The notes: generated by a model from the letters alone, not told the origin. Positions 1 through 8,607 are shown, counted from the first letter of the stretch. The stretch is 64,000 bases of DNA from Superficieibacter sp. HKU1 (GCF_029319185.1 NZ_CP119754.1:3596001-3660000), one strand, 5' to 3'. Numbers and translations: made by a program.

Positions 1-250
1 ATAAATCGCCCTGTGCACGCGCGTTGAGGTATTCGCAAATCACCCGGCTGTCATAAAGACAGATGCCGTCTTCGGTGCGCAGCGCCGGTACTTTTGCCAG
101 CGGATTAAACGCGGCGATACGGTCGTCGCGCACCACAGGATGCGCGGCGGAATCCAGCCGTTCTATTTCATCAGCCAGTCCCAGCACTGTCGCGCACACC
201 ATGACTTTGCGCACATACGCAGAGGTGGAAGCAAAAAAGAGCTGCATCAT
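1..250 (-). CDS. Glutathione S-transferase family protein, N-terminal part (runs off the window)
   Basis: About 83 codons are present, from the start at 250 to the left edge of the window. The visible part is a thioredoxin-fold GST N-terminal domain: MMQLFFASTSAYVRKVM at the start with a serine-rich loop where the catalytic Ser or Cys of bacterial GSTs lies, then NPLAKVPAL with the cis-proline, and DSRVICEYL, the usual glutathione-binding Asp-Ser pair. The family conjugates glutathione to electrophiles or acts as a disulfide reductase in the cytoplasm. The start overlaps the stop of the preceding quinone oxidoreductase gene by four bases (ATGA), so the two are translationally coupled. Substrate unknown; the C-terminal helical domain is outside the window. 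Confidence 0.85.
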   Translation of the reverse strand, partial: MMQLFFASTSAYVRKVMVCATVLGLADEIERLDSAAHPVVRDDRIAAFNPLAKVPALRTEDGICLYDSRVICEYLNARAQGDL

Positions 251-1242
251 GAGGCCACCTGCAACAGCACTTTGCCAATGTTGGCGTTGGCTTCGAGGAT
301 ACGATGCGCGTCTGCGGCCTGCGCTAACGGTAGCGTTTGATGCAAAGTCGGGGCGATTTTACCGGCGGCGATCAGCGGCAAAAGATGTTTGCTGATGCAC
401 TGCGCCAGTCGCGTTTTCTCGCTTGCGCTTTTCGGGCGCAGCGTGGAGGAGGTCAGGCTCAGCCCCTTACGCATTACCAGTTGCAGATCGAGCTCAATCT
501 TCGCCCCCTGCATAAAGGAAAGACTGACATGCCGACCACCCGGCGCTAACACGCTCAGATTGCGCGCCACGTAATCGCCGCCGACGTTATCCAGCACCAC
601 ATCCACGCCGTGTCCCCCGGTTTCATCAACAATAACCGCAACGAAATCTTCGCTATGGCGGTTGATGGCGCGCCAGACGCCGAGCTGACGCAGCGCCGCC
701 ACCTTCTCCGCGCCGCCCGCCGTCGCCACCACCCGCGCCCCGCACGCCTGCGCGCATTGAAGGGCAAAGGTGCCCACGCCGCTGGCAGCACCGTGGATCA
801 GTACGGTTTCCCCCGGCTGCAAACGCCCCAGTTCAAACAGGTTATGCCACACAGTAAATGCCGCTTCCGGCACGCCTGCCGCCTGCGCGAGCGGCAGGTT
901 TTGCGGCACGGTTAAACAGAGGTCGGCGCGGGCCACGCAGTAGTCGGCATAACCGCCGCCGTTGAGCAGCGCCATCACCGGGGTGCCGACGGCGGGATAG
1001 TCAACACCTGCGCCCAGCGCCGCCACGGTGCCGGAAACCTCCAGCCCGAGCACATCGGTTACCCCCGGCGGCAACGGCATGCCGTTGCGCTGGAGGAGAT
1101 CGGGACGGTTCACGCCCGCGCTGGCGACGCGGATCAGCACCTCACCCGCGCCAGGCTGCGGCACCTTCCGCTGTACGAGTTCTAACACCTCAGGACCGCC
1201 CGGCTGGCGCGCAATTATTGCGTTCATCATTTCAGGTATCAT
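247..1242 (-). CDS. NAD(P)H-quinone oxidoreductase, zinc-independent MDR family
   Basis: 331 residues, the normal length for quinone oxidoreductases of the medium-chain dehydrogenase superfamily (PIG3/TP53I3 type). The N-terminal GroES-like domain carries GVNRPDLLQRNG, and the Rossmann domain has HGAASGVGTFALQ, the NADPH-binding AxxGxxG motif, near residue 150. No structural zinc cysteine cluster is seen. Such enzymes reduce quinones or enones with NADPH. The start at 1242 has AGGA ten bases upstream; an internal Met at 1227, giving MNAIIARQ, matches the usual family N-terminus and is an alternative. It follows the ABC ATPase gene by six bases and overlaps the GST gene, so it belongs to the same minus-strand transcript. 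Substrate not predictable. Confidence 0.85.
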   Translation of the reverse strand: MIPEMMNAIIARQPGGPEVLELVQRKVPQPGAGEVLIRVASAGVNRPDLLQRNGMPLPPGVTDVLGLEVSGTVAALGAGVDYPAVGTPVMALLNGGGYADYCVARADLCLTVPQNLPLAQAAGVPEAAFTVWHNLFELGRLQPGETVLIHGAASGVGTFALQCAQACGARVVATAGGAEKVAALRQLGVWRAINRHSEDFVAVIVDETGGHGVDVVLDNVGGDYVARNLSVLAPGGRHVSLSFMQGAKIELDLQLVMRKGLSLTSSTLRPKSASEKTRLAQCISKHLLPLIAAGKIAPTLHQTLPLAQAADAHRILEANANIGKVLLQVAS

Positions 1243-1248
1243 TGGCGC

Positions 1249-2397
1249 TTATTCCTGTTTCGCGGTGCTAAACGCACACACGCCTTCGTCATCAACATTG
1301 ACGCCGACCAGGCTGCCGACGGGCCAGCGGGTCAGCGAATTCAGGCCGGACTGGCGGGCAAACAGCGCGGCGCTGCCAAGCGCGGGGGCATCAAGATGCA
1401 CATCGACATGATCGCCCTGAAAGACGTGAGCGATCACCGTGGCGCTGAACAGCGAGTGCGGACTAAGCTGTGCCAGCTGAATATTTTCCGGACGCACGTA
1501 GACGTCAAGGCGCTCGTCAATGGTGGCCTGTACGCGTTCCGCCGGCAGACGCAGCACATTGCCACCCACCTCAAGTATCGCCGCGCCATCGCGTCCGGCG
1601 TAGCGCCCCGGCAGAATGTTCACATCCCCCACAAAGCCCGCGACAAACGGGTCCTGCGGATGACGATAAATCGCATCCGGCGTACCGATCTGCCGGACAT
1701 GCCCTGCCGACATCACCACTACGCGATCGCTCATGCTCAGCGCTTCCCCCTGATCGTGCGTCACGAATACGGTAGTGACGCCAAGCTTGCGCTGGATCGC
1801 TTTCAGCTCAACCTGCATCGACAGGCGCAGATTTTTATCCAGCGCAGAGAACGGTTCATCCAGCAGCAGCACTTTGGGGCGGATCACCAGCGCACGCGCC
1901 AGCGCCACGCGCTGTTGCTGGCCTCCCGACAGTTCGCGCGGCTTGCGATGGCCGTAACCGGCAAGCTTCACCAGCGCCAGCGCCTGCTCAACGCGTTCGG
2001 CGATCTCGGCTTTTGGCACGCCGCGCATTCGCAGGCCGTAGCCCACGTTTTTCTCGACCGTCATATGCGGGAACAGAGCGTAGTTCTGAAATACGATACC
2101 GATTTCACGCTGCCAGGGCGGGATATCCGTCACCAGATCGCCATCAATGAAGATCTCGCCGCCGTCCGCTTCAGCGAAGCCCGCCATCAGGTTCAGCAGC
2201 GTGGTCTTGCCGCAGCCTGAGGGGCCGAGCAGCGTAATAAATTCTCCTTCCGCAATGGTCAGGGAAATTTTGTGTAAGGCGATGGCGTCGCCAAAGCGTT
2301 TCAGTACGCCATCAAGCCGTACGGCAACGTTCGCGTTGTTCACGACCGGGTGCAGCGTTTCGGGCTGCGGGAATGTGGTGACTTCTGCACTTACCAT
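1249..2397 (-). CDS. ABC transporter ATP-binding protein, PotA-like
   Basis: 382 residues from the start at 2397, chosen because GGAGAG lies five bases upstream; the reading frame is open to 2421. It has all nucleotide-binding motifs: Walker A GPSGCGKTT, Q-loop QNYALFPHMTV, signature LSGGQQQR, Walker B VLLLDEPFSALD and H-loop FVTHDQ, followed by a TOBE-type regulatory domain of about 130 residues. This architecture is typical of ATPases for polyamine, iron or other small-solute importers. No membrane permease or periplasmic binding protein is encoded next to it in this window, so it is an orphan here unless partners lie left of position 1. The preceding 180 bases hold only a short remnant reading frame. 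Confidence 0.85.
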   Translation of the reverse strand: MVSAEVTTFPQPETLHPVVNNANVAVRLDGVLKRFGDAIALHKISLTIAEGEFITLLGPSGCGKTTLLNLMAGFAEADGGEIFIDGDLVTDIPPWQREIGIVFQNYALFPHMTVEKNVGYGLRMRGVPKAEIAERVEQALALVKLAGYGHRKPRELSGGQQQRVALARALVIRPKVLLLDEPFSALDKNLRLSMQVELKAIQRKLGVTTVFVTHDQGEALSMSDRVVVMSAGHVRQIGTPDAIYRHPQDPFVAGFVGDVNILPGRYAGRDGAAILEVGGNVLRLPAERVQATIDERLDVYVRPENIQLAQLSPHSLFSATVIAHVFQGDHVDVHLDAPALGSAALFARQSGLNSLTRWPVGSLVGVNVDDEGVCAFSTAKQE

Positions 2398-2454
2398 GGG
2401 CTCTCCAGAACGGGCTATCAAATGCTTGCCACCAGCATACGGCCTAAGTGCGCA

Positions 2455-2580
2455 TCACGCGGTTAGTGCTTCCTGAAGCTGGCGTTTGGAAAAGGTAAAG
2501 CAGAGCGAAAAGGTGATGTCTTGCGGACGGAGGGCGGCCCTGGGCGCGCCCTGTGGTGATTTCTGTTGCGATCGTTTCAC
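2455..2580 (-). pseudogene. Possible gene remnant between deacylase and ABC ATPase genes
   Basis: A 41-codon frame opens with GTG that overlaps the stop of the upstream M20 gene by four bases (GTGA), as real genes do in this cluster. Its last third, ITFSLCFTFSKRQLQEAL, loosely resembles the C-terminal strand and helix of fold-type I aminotransferases, while its first third is low-complexity and unlike a protein N-terminus. I infer that it may be the joined ends of one or more deleted genes; it could equally be chance coding. It lies where transporter genes would be expected in a cluster containing an ABC ATPase. Confidence 0.3.
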
Positions 2581-3731
2581 GCTTTTTGACACATCCACGC
2601 GGCGAGCCGGCGCAGAAGGGCATCGCAGGCGTCCAACTGTTTGACACTAATAAACTCATCGGGTTTGTGGCCCTGCGCCATACTGCCCGGCCCACATATC
2701 ACGCTGGGGATGCCGGCATGATGGAATAACCCGCCTTCCGTCCCGAATGCAACGGTGCTGTAGTCCTCAGAACCGGTAAGGTGGGCAAGCAGCCGCGCGG
2801 CGGCGCTGTGTGCCGCAGTGTATAACGCGGGGTAACCGCTGATGGGAGAAAAGCGGATCGCGGTATCGCGATTGACGGCGTGCATCTGCGGCAGTAGCTC
2901 GCGTTGCGCGTAATGTTCCAGCTCCCGGGCCACCGCCTGCGCATCATCCTTCGGCAGCGTGCGCACTTCGAAGTCAAAAACACAGTCGGCTGGCACGATA
3001 TTCAGCGCCCGACCGCCCTGGATCACGCCGGTTTGCACGGTGGTAAAGGGCGGGTCAAAACGCGCATCCTGCCGTTCCGGCGCCGCCAGCCGCTGCCCCA
3101 TCAGCGTCAGATGGTGGATAAGCTTCGCAGCATATTCGATGGCATTAACCCCCTGCGGCGCATAGGCTGAATGGCAGGCCGCGCCCTGCACTTCGCAGCG
3201 AACGGCAAGCTTACCCTTGTGACCAGTCACCGGCTGTAATTCGGTGGGCTCACCAATCAGGCAGATATCAGGCTTATCCGGGCGCCGGGACAGCACGTCC
3301 AGCAAGGTACGCACGCCAAGGCACCCCACTTCCTCATCATACGAAATCGCCAGGTGTAGCGGTTGCGCCAGCGGCTGGGCAAGAAAATGCGGCACCGCCG
3401 CCAGTACGCAGGCGATAAACCCTTTCATGTCCGCCGTGCCGCGGCCATAGAGTTTGCCGTCGTGCTCAGTCAGGGCAAAGGGGGGCACGCTCCAGTTCTG
3501 CCCGTCAACCGGCACTACATCGCTGTGGCCGGACAGCATAACGCCGCCGCTCCCTGCCGGGCCGAGCCGCGCATAAAGATTGGCTTTGCTGCGCTCGTCG
3601 TTATGAATAAGCTCACAGTTGACGCCGAGTTCGGTTAAGTAGCCCCGGACAAAATCAATCAGCGCCAGGTTAGATTCGCGGCTGGTGGTATCAAACGCCA
3701 CCAGCTGCTGCAGCAGTTCGCGACTGGTCAT
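2577..3731 (-). CDS. M20 family deacylase, acetylornithine deacetylase (ArgE)-like
   Basis: 384 residues, the length of proteobacterial ArgE. Metal-ligand motifs of the M20 family are visible: SGHSDVVPVDG (His69, Asp71), YGRGTADMKG (bridging Asp101) and SYDEEVGCLG (general base Glu133, ligand Glu134); the lid domain follows, and PSVICGPGS near the end precedes the last ligand, in AQGHKPDEF. The enzymes hydrolyse N-acylated amino acids using two zinc ions. The true argE maps elsewhere in enterobacteria with argCBH; this copy sits with RidA and DUF1028 genes, so it more likely removes an acyl or carbamoyl group from a catabolic substrate than makes ornithine. The gap to the DUF1028 gene is 18 bases. 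Confidence 0.8.
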   Translation of the reverse strand: MTSRELLQQLVAFDTTSRESNLALIDFVRGYLTELGVNCELIHNDERSKANLYARLGPAGSGGVMLSGHSDVVPVDGQNWSVPPFALTEHDGKLYGRGTADMKGFIACVLAAVPHFLAQPLAQPLHLAISYDEEVGCLGVRTLLDVLSRRPDKPDICLIGEPTELQPVTGHKGKLAVRCEVQGAACHSAYAPQGVNAIEYAAKLIHHLTLMGQRLAAPERQDARFDPPFTTVQTGVIQGGRALNIVPADCVFDFEVRTLPKDDAQAVARELEHYAQRELLPQMHAVNRDTAIRFSPISGYPALYTAAHSAAARLLAHLTGSEDYSTVAFGTEGGLFHHAGIPSVICGPGSMAQGHKPDEFISVKQLDACDALLRRLAAWMCQKA

Positions 3732-3749
3732 TATCAGCTCTCCTTGCGG

Positions 3750-4424
3750 TTATTCGTCGCCCGGCACGCCGTAACCCGGCGCGCTGCGGGGATCGAGCGC
3801 ACGGGTTATATAGTCCTGCATCTGCGGTTTATAGGCTTGCCAGAGCTGGTTGAGTTCATCAATGGGATCGGCGTCAGTCCAGTCGACGCGCAAATCAACC
3901 ACCGGCCAGACCGGAGAATCCACGATGGATAGCGCCGCCGAATGCACCGGGCCAGCCTCCCCGCCAACGTTCAGGCCCGCCTGCATCGCGGCAATGAGTC
4001 TGTCAGCAAGATGCCCTGAATGCTCTTCGAAGGCGTTCACCATCGCGGTAATGACCTGCGGACTCGCCAGCATATTGCCTGCCGCCACGCAGTTTTCCCC
4101 GGACAGCGCGTGGTGGACGCCCAGCGTCTTTTCACCGCTGTAGAACGCGCTTTGGCCGTCGGGCGTCATCACGGTGACCTGCCGGTATGTGAAATAGTCA
4201 TCCGTATCCAGCCCGCCCTTCAACGCGGTTTCGGCACGGTCGCCCTGCTGCAAGCGATCAAGAATGCGTGACCCCAGCGCCGGTAAGGTGATGTTTTGGG
4301 TTGATACCGCGCCAACTTCGCTGCGCAGCCAGGGACAGCGCGCACCTACCGCGATGCTGGAAGAGCTGATAGCGATCCCCATCTGCCCGGTGCGCGCGCA
4401 GCGCCCGATAATCGAAAACGTCAT
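3750..4424 (-). CDS. DUF1028 family protein, Ntn-hydrolase-like
   Basis: 224 residues beginning MTFSIIGRCARTGQMGIAISSSSIAVG, the hallmark start of the DUF1028 family: a beta sandwich resembling N-terminal nucleophile hydrolases. STQNITLPALGSRILD and SGENCVAAGNMLAS are further conserved blocks. The biochemical activity of the family is not firmly established; its members are often encoded with M20 peptidases, RidA proteins and ABC transporters, as here, which suggests an amidohydrolase or related step in breaking down an amide-containing compound. It begins three bases after the RidA stop codon and is certainly cotranscribed with it. No signal peptide, so cytoplasmic. Confidence 0.8.
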   Translation of the reverse strand: MTFSIIGRCARTGQMGIAISSSSIAVGARCPWLRSEVGAVSTQNITLPALGSRILDRLQQGDRAETALKGGLDTDDYFTYRQVTVMTPDGQSAFYSGEKTLGVHHALSGENCVAAGNMLASPQVITAMVNAFEEHSGHLADRLIAAMQAGLNVGGEAGPVHSAALSIVDSPVWPVVDLRVDWTDADPIDELNQLWQAYKPQMQDYITRALDPRSAPGYGVPGDE

Positions 4425-4427
4425 GAT

Positions 4428-4862
4428 TTATACTCCTGCTGGCGGCTGCCATTCGTCGGGGATCACAGCGATAACATCAATTTCCATCAGCCACTGCGGC
4501 TGTCCCAGCCCGGAGATGACCAGCCCGGTGGAGATCGGAAACACGCCTTTCAGCCACTTGCCAACGACCTGATAAACCGGCTCGCGGTAGCGGGGATCGA
4601 TGATATAGGTGGTGGTTTTAACGATGTGTGACAGATCGCTGCCTGCCTCTTCCAGCAGCTGTTTAACGTTTTTCATCGCCTGCTCCGCCTGCGCAGCCGG
4701 ATCGCCAAGCCCCACCAGGTTGCCGTCGAAGTCGGTGCCAATCTGACCACGAACGTAAACGGTATTGCCTGCACGAACCGCCTGGCAAAGATCGTTATCC
4801 AGCGACTGATTCGGGTAGGTTTCTTTGGTATTAAATTTGCGAATGCGGGTATGTGTGCTCAT
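4428..4862 (-). CDS. RidA (YjgF/YER057c/UK114) family protein
   Basis: 144 residues from the start at 4862 (MSTHTRIRKFN); the frame stays open to 4922 but a purine-rich AGGCAG precedes the chosen ATG and family members begin near here. GNTVYVRGQIGTDFDGN, LLEEAGSDLSHIVKTTTYI and WLMEIDVIAVI are the conserved RidA strands. RidA proteins are trimers that hydrolyse reactive enamine or imine intermediates produced by PLP enzymes; distant subfamilies act on other amides. The basic catalytic Arg of archetypal RidA, normally just ahead of the last strand, is not obvious here (QPQWLMEIDVIAVI), so this is one of the divergent Rid subfamilies. It is the first gene of the minus-strand cluster that runs to the left edge. 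Confidence 0.82.
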   Translation of the reverse strand: MSTHTRIRKFNTKETYPNQSLDNDLCQAVRAGNTVYVRGQIGTDFDGNLVGLGDPAAQAEQAMKNVKQLLEEAGSDLSHIVKTTTYIIDPRYREPVYQVVGKWLKGVFPISTGLVISGLGQPQWLMEIDVIAVIPDEWQPPAGV

Positions 4863-5251
4863 GTCTGCCTGCCAGGATAATGGATTCCCCGCCAGGTATA
4901 CCTTCTCAGGCGCGACAAACAAAACAGCATAATCTGAGGCGTTAGTTTAGAAAATGCGAATACCTGCAGCTGCGCTCTGAACACGCCAGAGGAACATTAG
5001 CCTGCCTTTCGTACTTATAATCACCGATACGAGCAATAAGATGAAGCACCACCTGCTCCATTTATTAGCTTGCGTCACCCTTTTTACCGCCTCAAACAAT
5101 AAAGGCTTTGCCTCTTGTTTTCCTGCCAGAGAGACTTCGTTATTATGCTCCCAGCGTATTTATAGAAAACCAATGAGACAACGTGAGACTTAATGAGAAC
5201 AATAAACATCACTACCTCATTAAAATTTAAGAAAATGGACATCATAAGCCG
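4863..5251. other. Divergent intergenic region between the RidA cluster and mutS
   Basis: 389 bases, AT-richer than its flanks, that must hold the promoters of the minus-strand RidA cluster and of mutS. No clean sigma-70 hexamer pair can be fixed by eye. It contains a plus-strand frame, 5041-5193, listed separately. The E. coli hyp/fhlA/ygbA genes that precede mutS are absent. Confidence 0.5.
5041..5193 (+). CDS. Candidate small protein upstream of mutS (uncertain)
   Basis: A 50-codon frame starting MKHHLLHLLACVTLFTAS, which looks like a short signal peptide or membrane anchor, followed by a basic tail. The upstream sequence GCAATAAG is only a weak ribosome site, and mutS starts 58 bases after the stop. 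I do not recognise a family. It may be a chance frame in AT-rich leader DNA. Confidence 0.2.
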   Translation: MKHHLLHLLACVTLFTASNNKGFASCFPARETSLLCSQRIYRKPMRQRET

Positions 5252-7813
5252 ATGAGTACACCAGAGAATTTCGACGCTCACACCCCGATGATGCAGCAGT
5301 ATCTGAAGCTGAAAGCTCAGCATCCGGATATCCTGCTGTTTTACCGGATGGGTGACTTTTACGAACTGTTTTATGACGACGCGAAACGTGCTTCGCAGCT
5401 CATGGATATCTCGCTGACCAAACGCGGAGCTTCCGCCGGGGAACCTATTCCGATGGCGGGCGTACCGCACCACGCGGTTGAAAACTATCTGGCGAAGCTG
5501 GTCAATCTTGGCGAGTCGGTGGCGATTTGCGAACAGATCGGCGATCCGGCGACCAGTAAAGGGCCGGTGGAACGCAAGGTTGTGCGCATCGTTACCCCTG
5601 GCACGATCAGCGATGAAGCCCTGTTACAGGAGCGTCAGGATAACCTGCTGGCCGCTATCTGGCAGGACAGCAAAGGCTTTGGCTATGCCACCATGGATAT
5701 CAGTTCCGGACGTTTTCGCCTCAGCGAGCCGATGGATCGGGAGACGATGGCCGCTGAGCTTCAGCGCACCAATCCTGCGGAGCTGCTGTATGCCGAGGAT
5801 TTTGCCGAGCTGTCGCTGATTGAAGGGCGTCGTGGTTTGCGTCGTCGTCCGCTGTGGGAGTTTGAAATTGATACCGCTCGCCAGCAGCTTAATTTGCAGT
5901 TTGGCACCCGCGATCTGATTGGTTTCGGCGTCGAGAATGCGCCGCGTGGCCTGTGTGCCGCAGGTTGCCTGCTGCAATATGTAAAAGACACTCAGCGCAC
6001 CGCCCTGCCGCATATTCGTTCGATCACTATGGAGCGCCAGCAGGACAGCATCATTATGGATGCCGCCACGCGCCGCAATCTGGAGATCACCCAGAATCTT
6101 GCCGGTGGCGTGGATAATACCCTGGCGTCGGTGCTTGACCGTACCGTCACCCCGATGGGCAGCCGCATGCTGAAACGCTGGCTGCATATGCCGGTGCGCG
6201 ATACCCGCACGTTAACCGACCGCCAGCAGACTATCGGCGCGCTTCAACCCTATACCGGCGAACTGCAACCGGTGCTGCGTCAGGTGGGCGATCTGGAACG
6301 TATTCTGGCGCGTCTGGCGCTGCGCACCGCCCGTCCACGTGATTTAGCGCGGATGCGCTACGCTTTTCAGCAGCTGCCGGAACTGCGCAGTCAGCTTGAA
6401 AGCGTTGACAGCGCCCCGGTGCAGGTTCTGCGAGAAAAAATGGGCGAGTTTAGCGGACTGCGCGACTTGCTGGAGCGGGCGATCATTGAAGCACCGCCGG
6501 TACTGGTGCGCGATGGCGGTGTGATTGCGCCAGGCTACAACGCTGAGCTGGACGAGTGGCGTGCGCTGGCCGACGGGGCGACCGATTATCTGGATCGGCT
6601 GGAGATCCGCGAACGCGAACGTACCGGCCTTGATACGTTAAAAGTCGGGTTCAACGCCGTCCACGGTTACTACATTCAAATCAGCCGTGGGCAGAGTCAT
6701 CTGGCTCCCATCAACTATGTTCGCCGTCAGACGCTGAAAAATGCTGAGCGCTATATCATCCCCGAGCTGAAAGAGTACGAAGACAAGGTTCTCACCTCCA
6801 AAGGCAAAGCGCTGGCGCTGGAAAAACAGCTTTATGATGAGCTGTTCGACCTGCTGCTCCCGCATCTGGCCGATTTACAGCAAAGCGCTACCGCACTGGC
6901 CGAACTGGACGTTCTGATCAACCTGGCCGAACGTGCTGAGACGTTGAACTACTGCTGTCCGACGTTCAGTGACAAGCCGGGCGTGCGCATTGAAGAAGGG
7001 CGTCATCCGGTGGTTGAACAGGTGCTGAATACGCCTTTTATCGCCAACCCGCTGAACCTGTCTGCACAGCGCCGGATGCTGATCATCACCGGCCCGAACA
7101 TGGGCGGTAAAAGTACCTACATGCGTCAAACGGCGCTGATTGCGTTACTGGCCTATATCGGCAGCTATGTGCCAGCGCAAAAGGTAGAGATCGGTCCGAT
7201 AGACCGTATCTTCACCCGCGTGGGGGCAGCGGACGATCTGGCGTCTGGCCGCTCGACCTTTATGGTCGAGATGACCGAAACGGCCAATATCCTGCATAAC
7301 GCGACCGAAAACAGTCTGGTCCTGATGGATGAAATTGGCCGCGGCACCTCAACCTATGACGGACTGTCGCTGGCGTGGGCCTGCGCTGAGAATCTGGCAA
7401 ACCGCATTAAATCCCTGACCTTATTTGCTACCCACTATTTCGAGCTGACGCAGCTTCCGGAAAAAATGGAAGGCGTCGCCAACGTCCATCTGGATGCGCT
7501 GGAGCACGGCGACACCATCGCCTTTATGCACAGCGTGCAGGACGGCGCGGCAAGCAAAAGTTACGGTCTGGCGGTAGCCGCCCTGGCGGGGGTACCAAAA
7601 GAGGTGATTAAGCGCGCGCGGCAAAAACTGCGCGAACTGGAGAGCCTCTCTCCAAATGCTGCGGCCACCCAGGTTGACGGCACGCAGATGTCGCTGCTGG
7701 CTCCCGCCGAGGAGACCAGTCCGGCGGTAGAGGCTCTGGAAAACCTCGATCCGGATACACTGACGCCGCGTCAGGCGCTGGAATGGATTTATCGGCTGAA
7801 GAGTCTGGTATAA
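5252..7813 (+). CDS. mutS: DNA mismatch repair protein MutS
   Basis: 853 residues, exactly the E. coli length. Domain I holds the mismatch-reading Phe36 and Glu38 in GDFYELF; connector, lever and clamp domains follow; the ATPase has Walker A GPNMGGKST, Walker B VLMDEIGRGTS and the conserved THYFELT. The C-terminus ALEWIYRLKSLV is the tetramerisation tail. MutS dimers bind base mismatches and small loops and recruit MutL to start methyl-directed repair. The ribosome site before the ATG is weak (CATAAGCC), as is common for this low-abundance protein. The gene is complete and no inactivating change is visible, so a mutator state from this locus is not indicated. Confidence 0.98.
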   Translation: MSTPENFDAHTPMMQQYLKLKAQHPDILLFYRMGDFYELFYDDAKRASQLMDISLTKRGASAGEPIPMAGVPHHAVENYLAKLVNLGESVAICEQIGDPATSKGPVERKVVRIVTPGTISDEALLQERQDNLLAAIWQDSKGFGYATMDISSGRFRLSEPMDRETMAAELQRTNPAELLYAEDFAELSLIEGRRGLRRRPLWEFEIDTARQQLNLQFGTRDLIGFGVENAPRGLCAAGCLLQYVKDTQRTALPHIRSITMERQQDSIIMDAATRRNLEITQNLAGGVDNTLASVLDRTVTPMGSRMLKRWLHMPVRDTRTLTDRQQTIGALQPYTGELQPVLRQVGDLERILARLALRTARPRDLARMRYAFQQLPELRSQLESVDSAPVQVLREKMGEFSGLRDLLERAIIEAPPVLVRDGGVIAPGYNAELDEWRALADGATDYLDRLEIRERERTGLDTLKVGFNAVHGYYIQISRGQSHLAPINYVRRQTLKNAERYIIPELKEYEDKVLTSKGKALALEKQLYDELFDLLLPHLADLQQSATALAELDVLINLAERAETLNYCCPTFSDKPGVRIEEGRHPVVEQVLNTPFIANPLNLSAQRRMLIITGPNMGGKSTYMRQTALIALLAYIGSYVPAQKVEIGPIDRIFTRVGAADDLASGRSTFMVEMTETANILHNATENSLVLMDEIGRGTSTYDGLSLAWACAENLANRIKSLTLFATHYFELTQLPEKMEGVANVHLDALEHGDTIAFMHSVQDGAASKSYGLAVAALAGVPKEVIKRARQKLRELESLSPNAAATQVDGTQMSLLAPAEETSPAVEALENLDPDTLTPRQALEWIYRLKSLV

Positions 7814-7818
7814 ACGAC

Positions 7819-7844
7819 AGCCCGGTGGTTGAGGCCATCGGGCT
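7819..7844 (+). terminator. Hairpin after mutS
   Basis: A ten-pair stem (AGCCCGGTGG with CCATCGGGCT, one G-T pair) around loop TTGAGG begins five bases after the mutS stop. No U tract follows, so it is either a weak terminator or an RNA-stabilising hairpin before pphB. Confidence 0.5.
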
Positions 7845-7913
7845 GGCTATAGCTGATAAGTGGATGCAGGAAATGTTATAATACCAGCCTGTTTCACCTC
7901 CATCGGAAATTCC

Positions 7914-8570
7914 ATGTCCTCTGTACGCTACCATAAAATAAATTCATCAGCCTGGCAGCACATCTGGGTCGTGGGTGATATTCACGGCTGCTATTCACTA
8001 TTACAATCGCGCCTTGCCGACATTGGTTTTTGCCGGGAAAAAGATTTATTAATTTCCGTTGGCGATAATATCGATCGTGGTTCGGAAAATATGGAGGTTT
8101 TGCGACTGCTTAACGAACCCTGGTTTATCTCAGTGATGGGTAATCATGAGGCGATGGCGCTGGAGGCCTTTGCCACCCAGGACGGCAATATGTGGCTGGG
8201 TAATGGTGGAGCATGGTTTTTCGATCTGACGCAAGAAGAACAGCAAGAAGCGATAACGTTGCTTTTAACGTTTCACCAGCGACCTCACATTATTGAAGCC
8301 GAAAATGAAAGCGGCTTATATGTTATTGCTCATGCAGACTATCCGGCAACGCATTACCAATTTGGCAAGACGGTGGATCTTAACGGTGTTTTATGGTCAG
8401 TAGAGCGCGTTCTTAGATCGCTGGAAGGAAAGAGTGAAATAATAGGTGGGGCAGACCATTTTATTTTCGGCCATATGATCTTCGACCATATTCAACTATT
8501 TGCTAATCAACACTATATTGATACTGGCTCGGCAACATCAGGTAAGCTTGCCTTCTATCAGTTGCAATAG
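7914..8570 (+). CDS. pphB: Serine/threonine protein phosphatase PphB (PrpB)
   Basis: 218 residues from the ATG at 7914, which has GGAA eight bases upstream; the frame is open to 7860 without a ribosome site. The PPP metallophosphatase signatures are all present: GDIHGCY, GDNIDRG and GNHE, with a later GHM histidine motif. In E. coli PrpB dephosphorylates phosphoproteins and was linked with PrpA to misfolded-protein signalling. The gene is AT-rich compared with mutS, which fits its patchy presence in the mutS-rpoS interval of enterobacteria. It is directly followed by a bidirectional terminator shared with rpoS; the other genes found between pphB and rpoS in E. coli are missing. Confidence 0.93.
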   Translation: MSSVRYHKINSSAWQHIWVVGDIHGCYSLLQSRLADIGFCREKDLLISVGDNIDRGSENMEVLRLLNEPWFISVMGNHEAMALEAFATQDGNMWLGNGGAWFFDLTQEEQQEAITLLLTFHQRPHIIEAENESGLYVIAHADYPATHYQFGKTVDLNGVLWSVERVLRSLEGKSEIIGGADHFIFGHMIFDHIQLFANQHYIDTGSATSGKLAFYQLQ

Positions 8571-8575
8571 ATAAT

Positions 8576-8607
8576 AAAAAAAGGCCACTCATCAGAGTGA
8601 CCTTTTT
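8576..8607. terminator. Bidirectional terminator between pphB and rpoS
   Basis: AAGGCCACTC and GAGTGACCTT form a stem with one mismatch around loop ATCA, with an A tract on the left and a T tract on the right, so it can stop both the rightward pphB and the leftward rpoS transcript. Confidence 0.85.
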
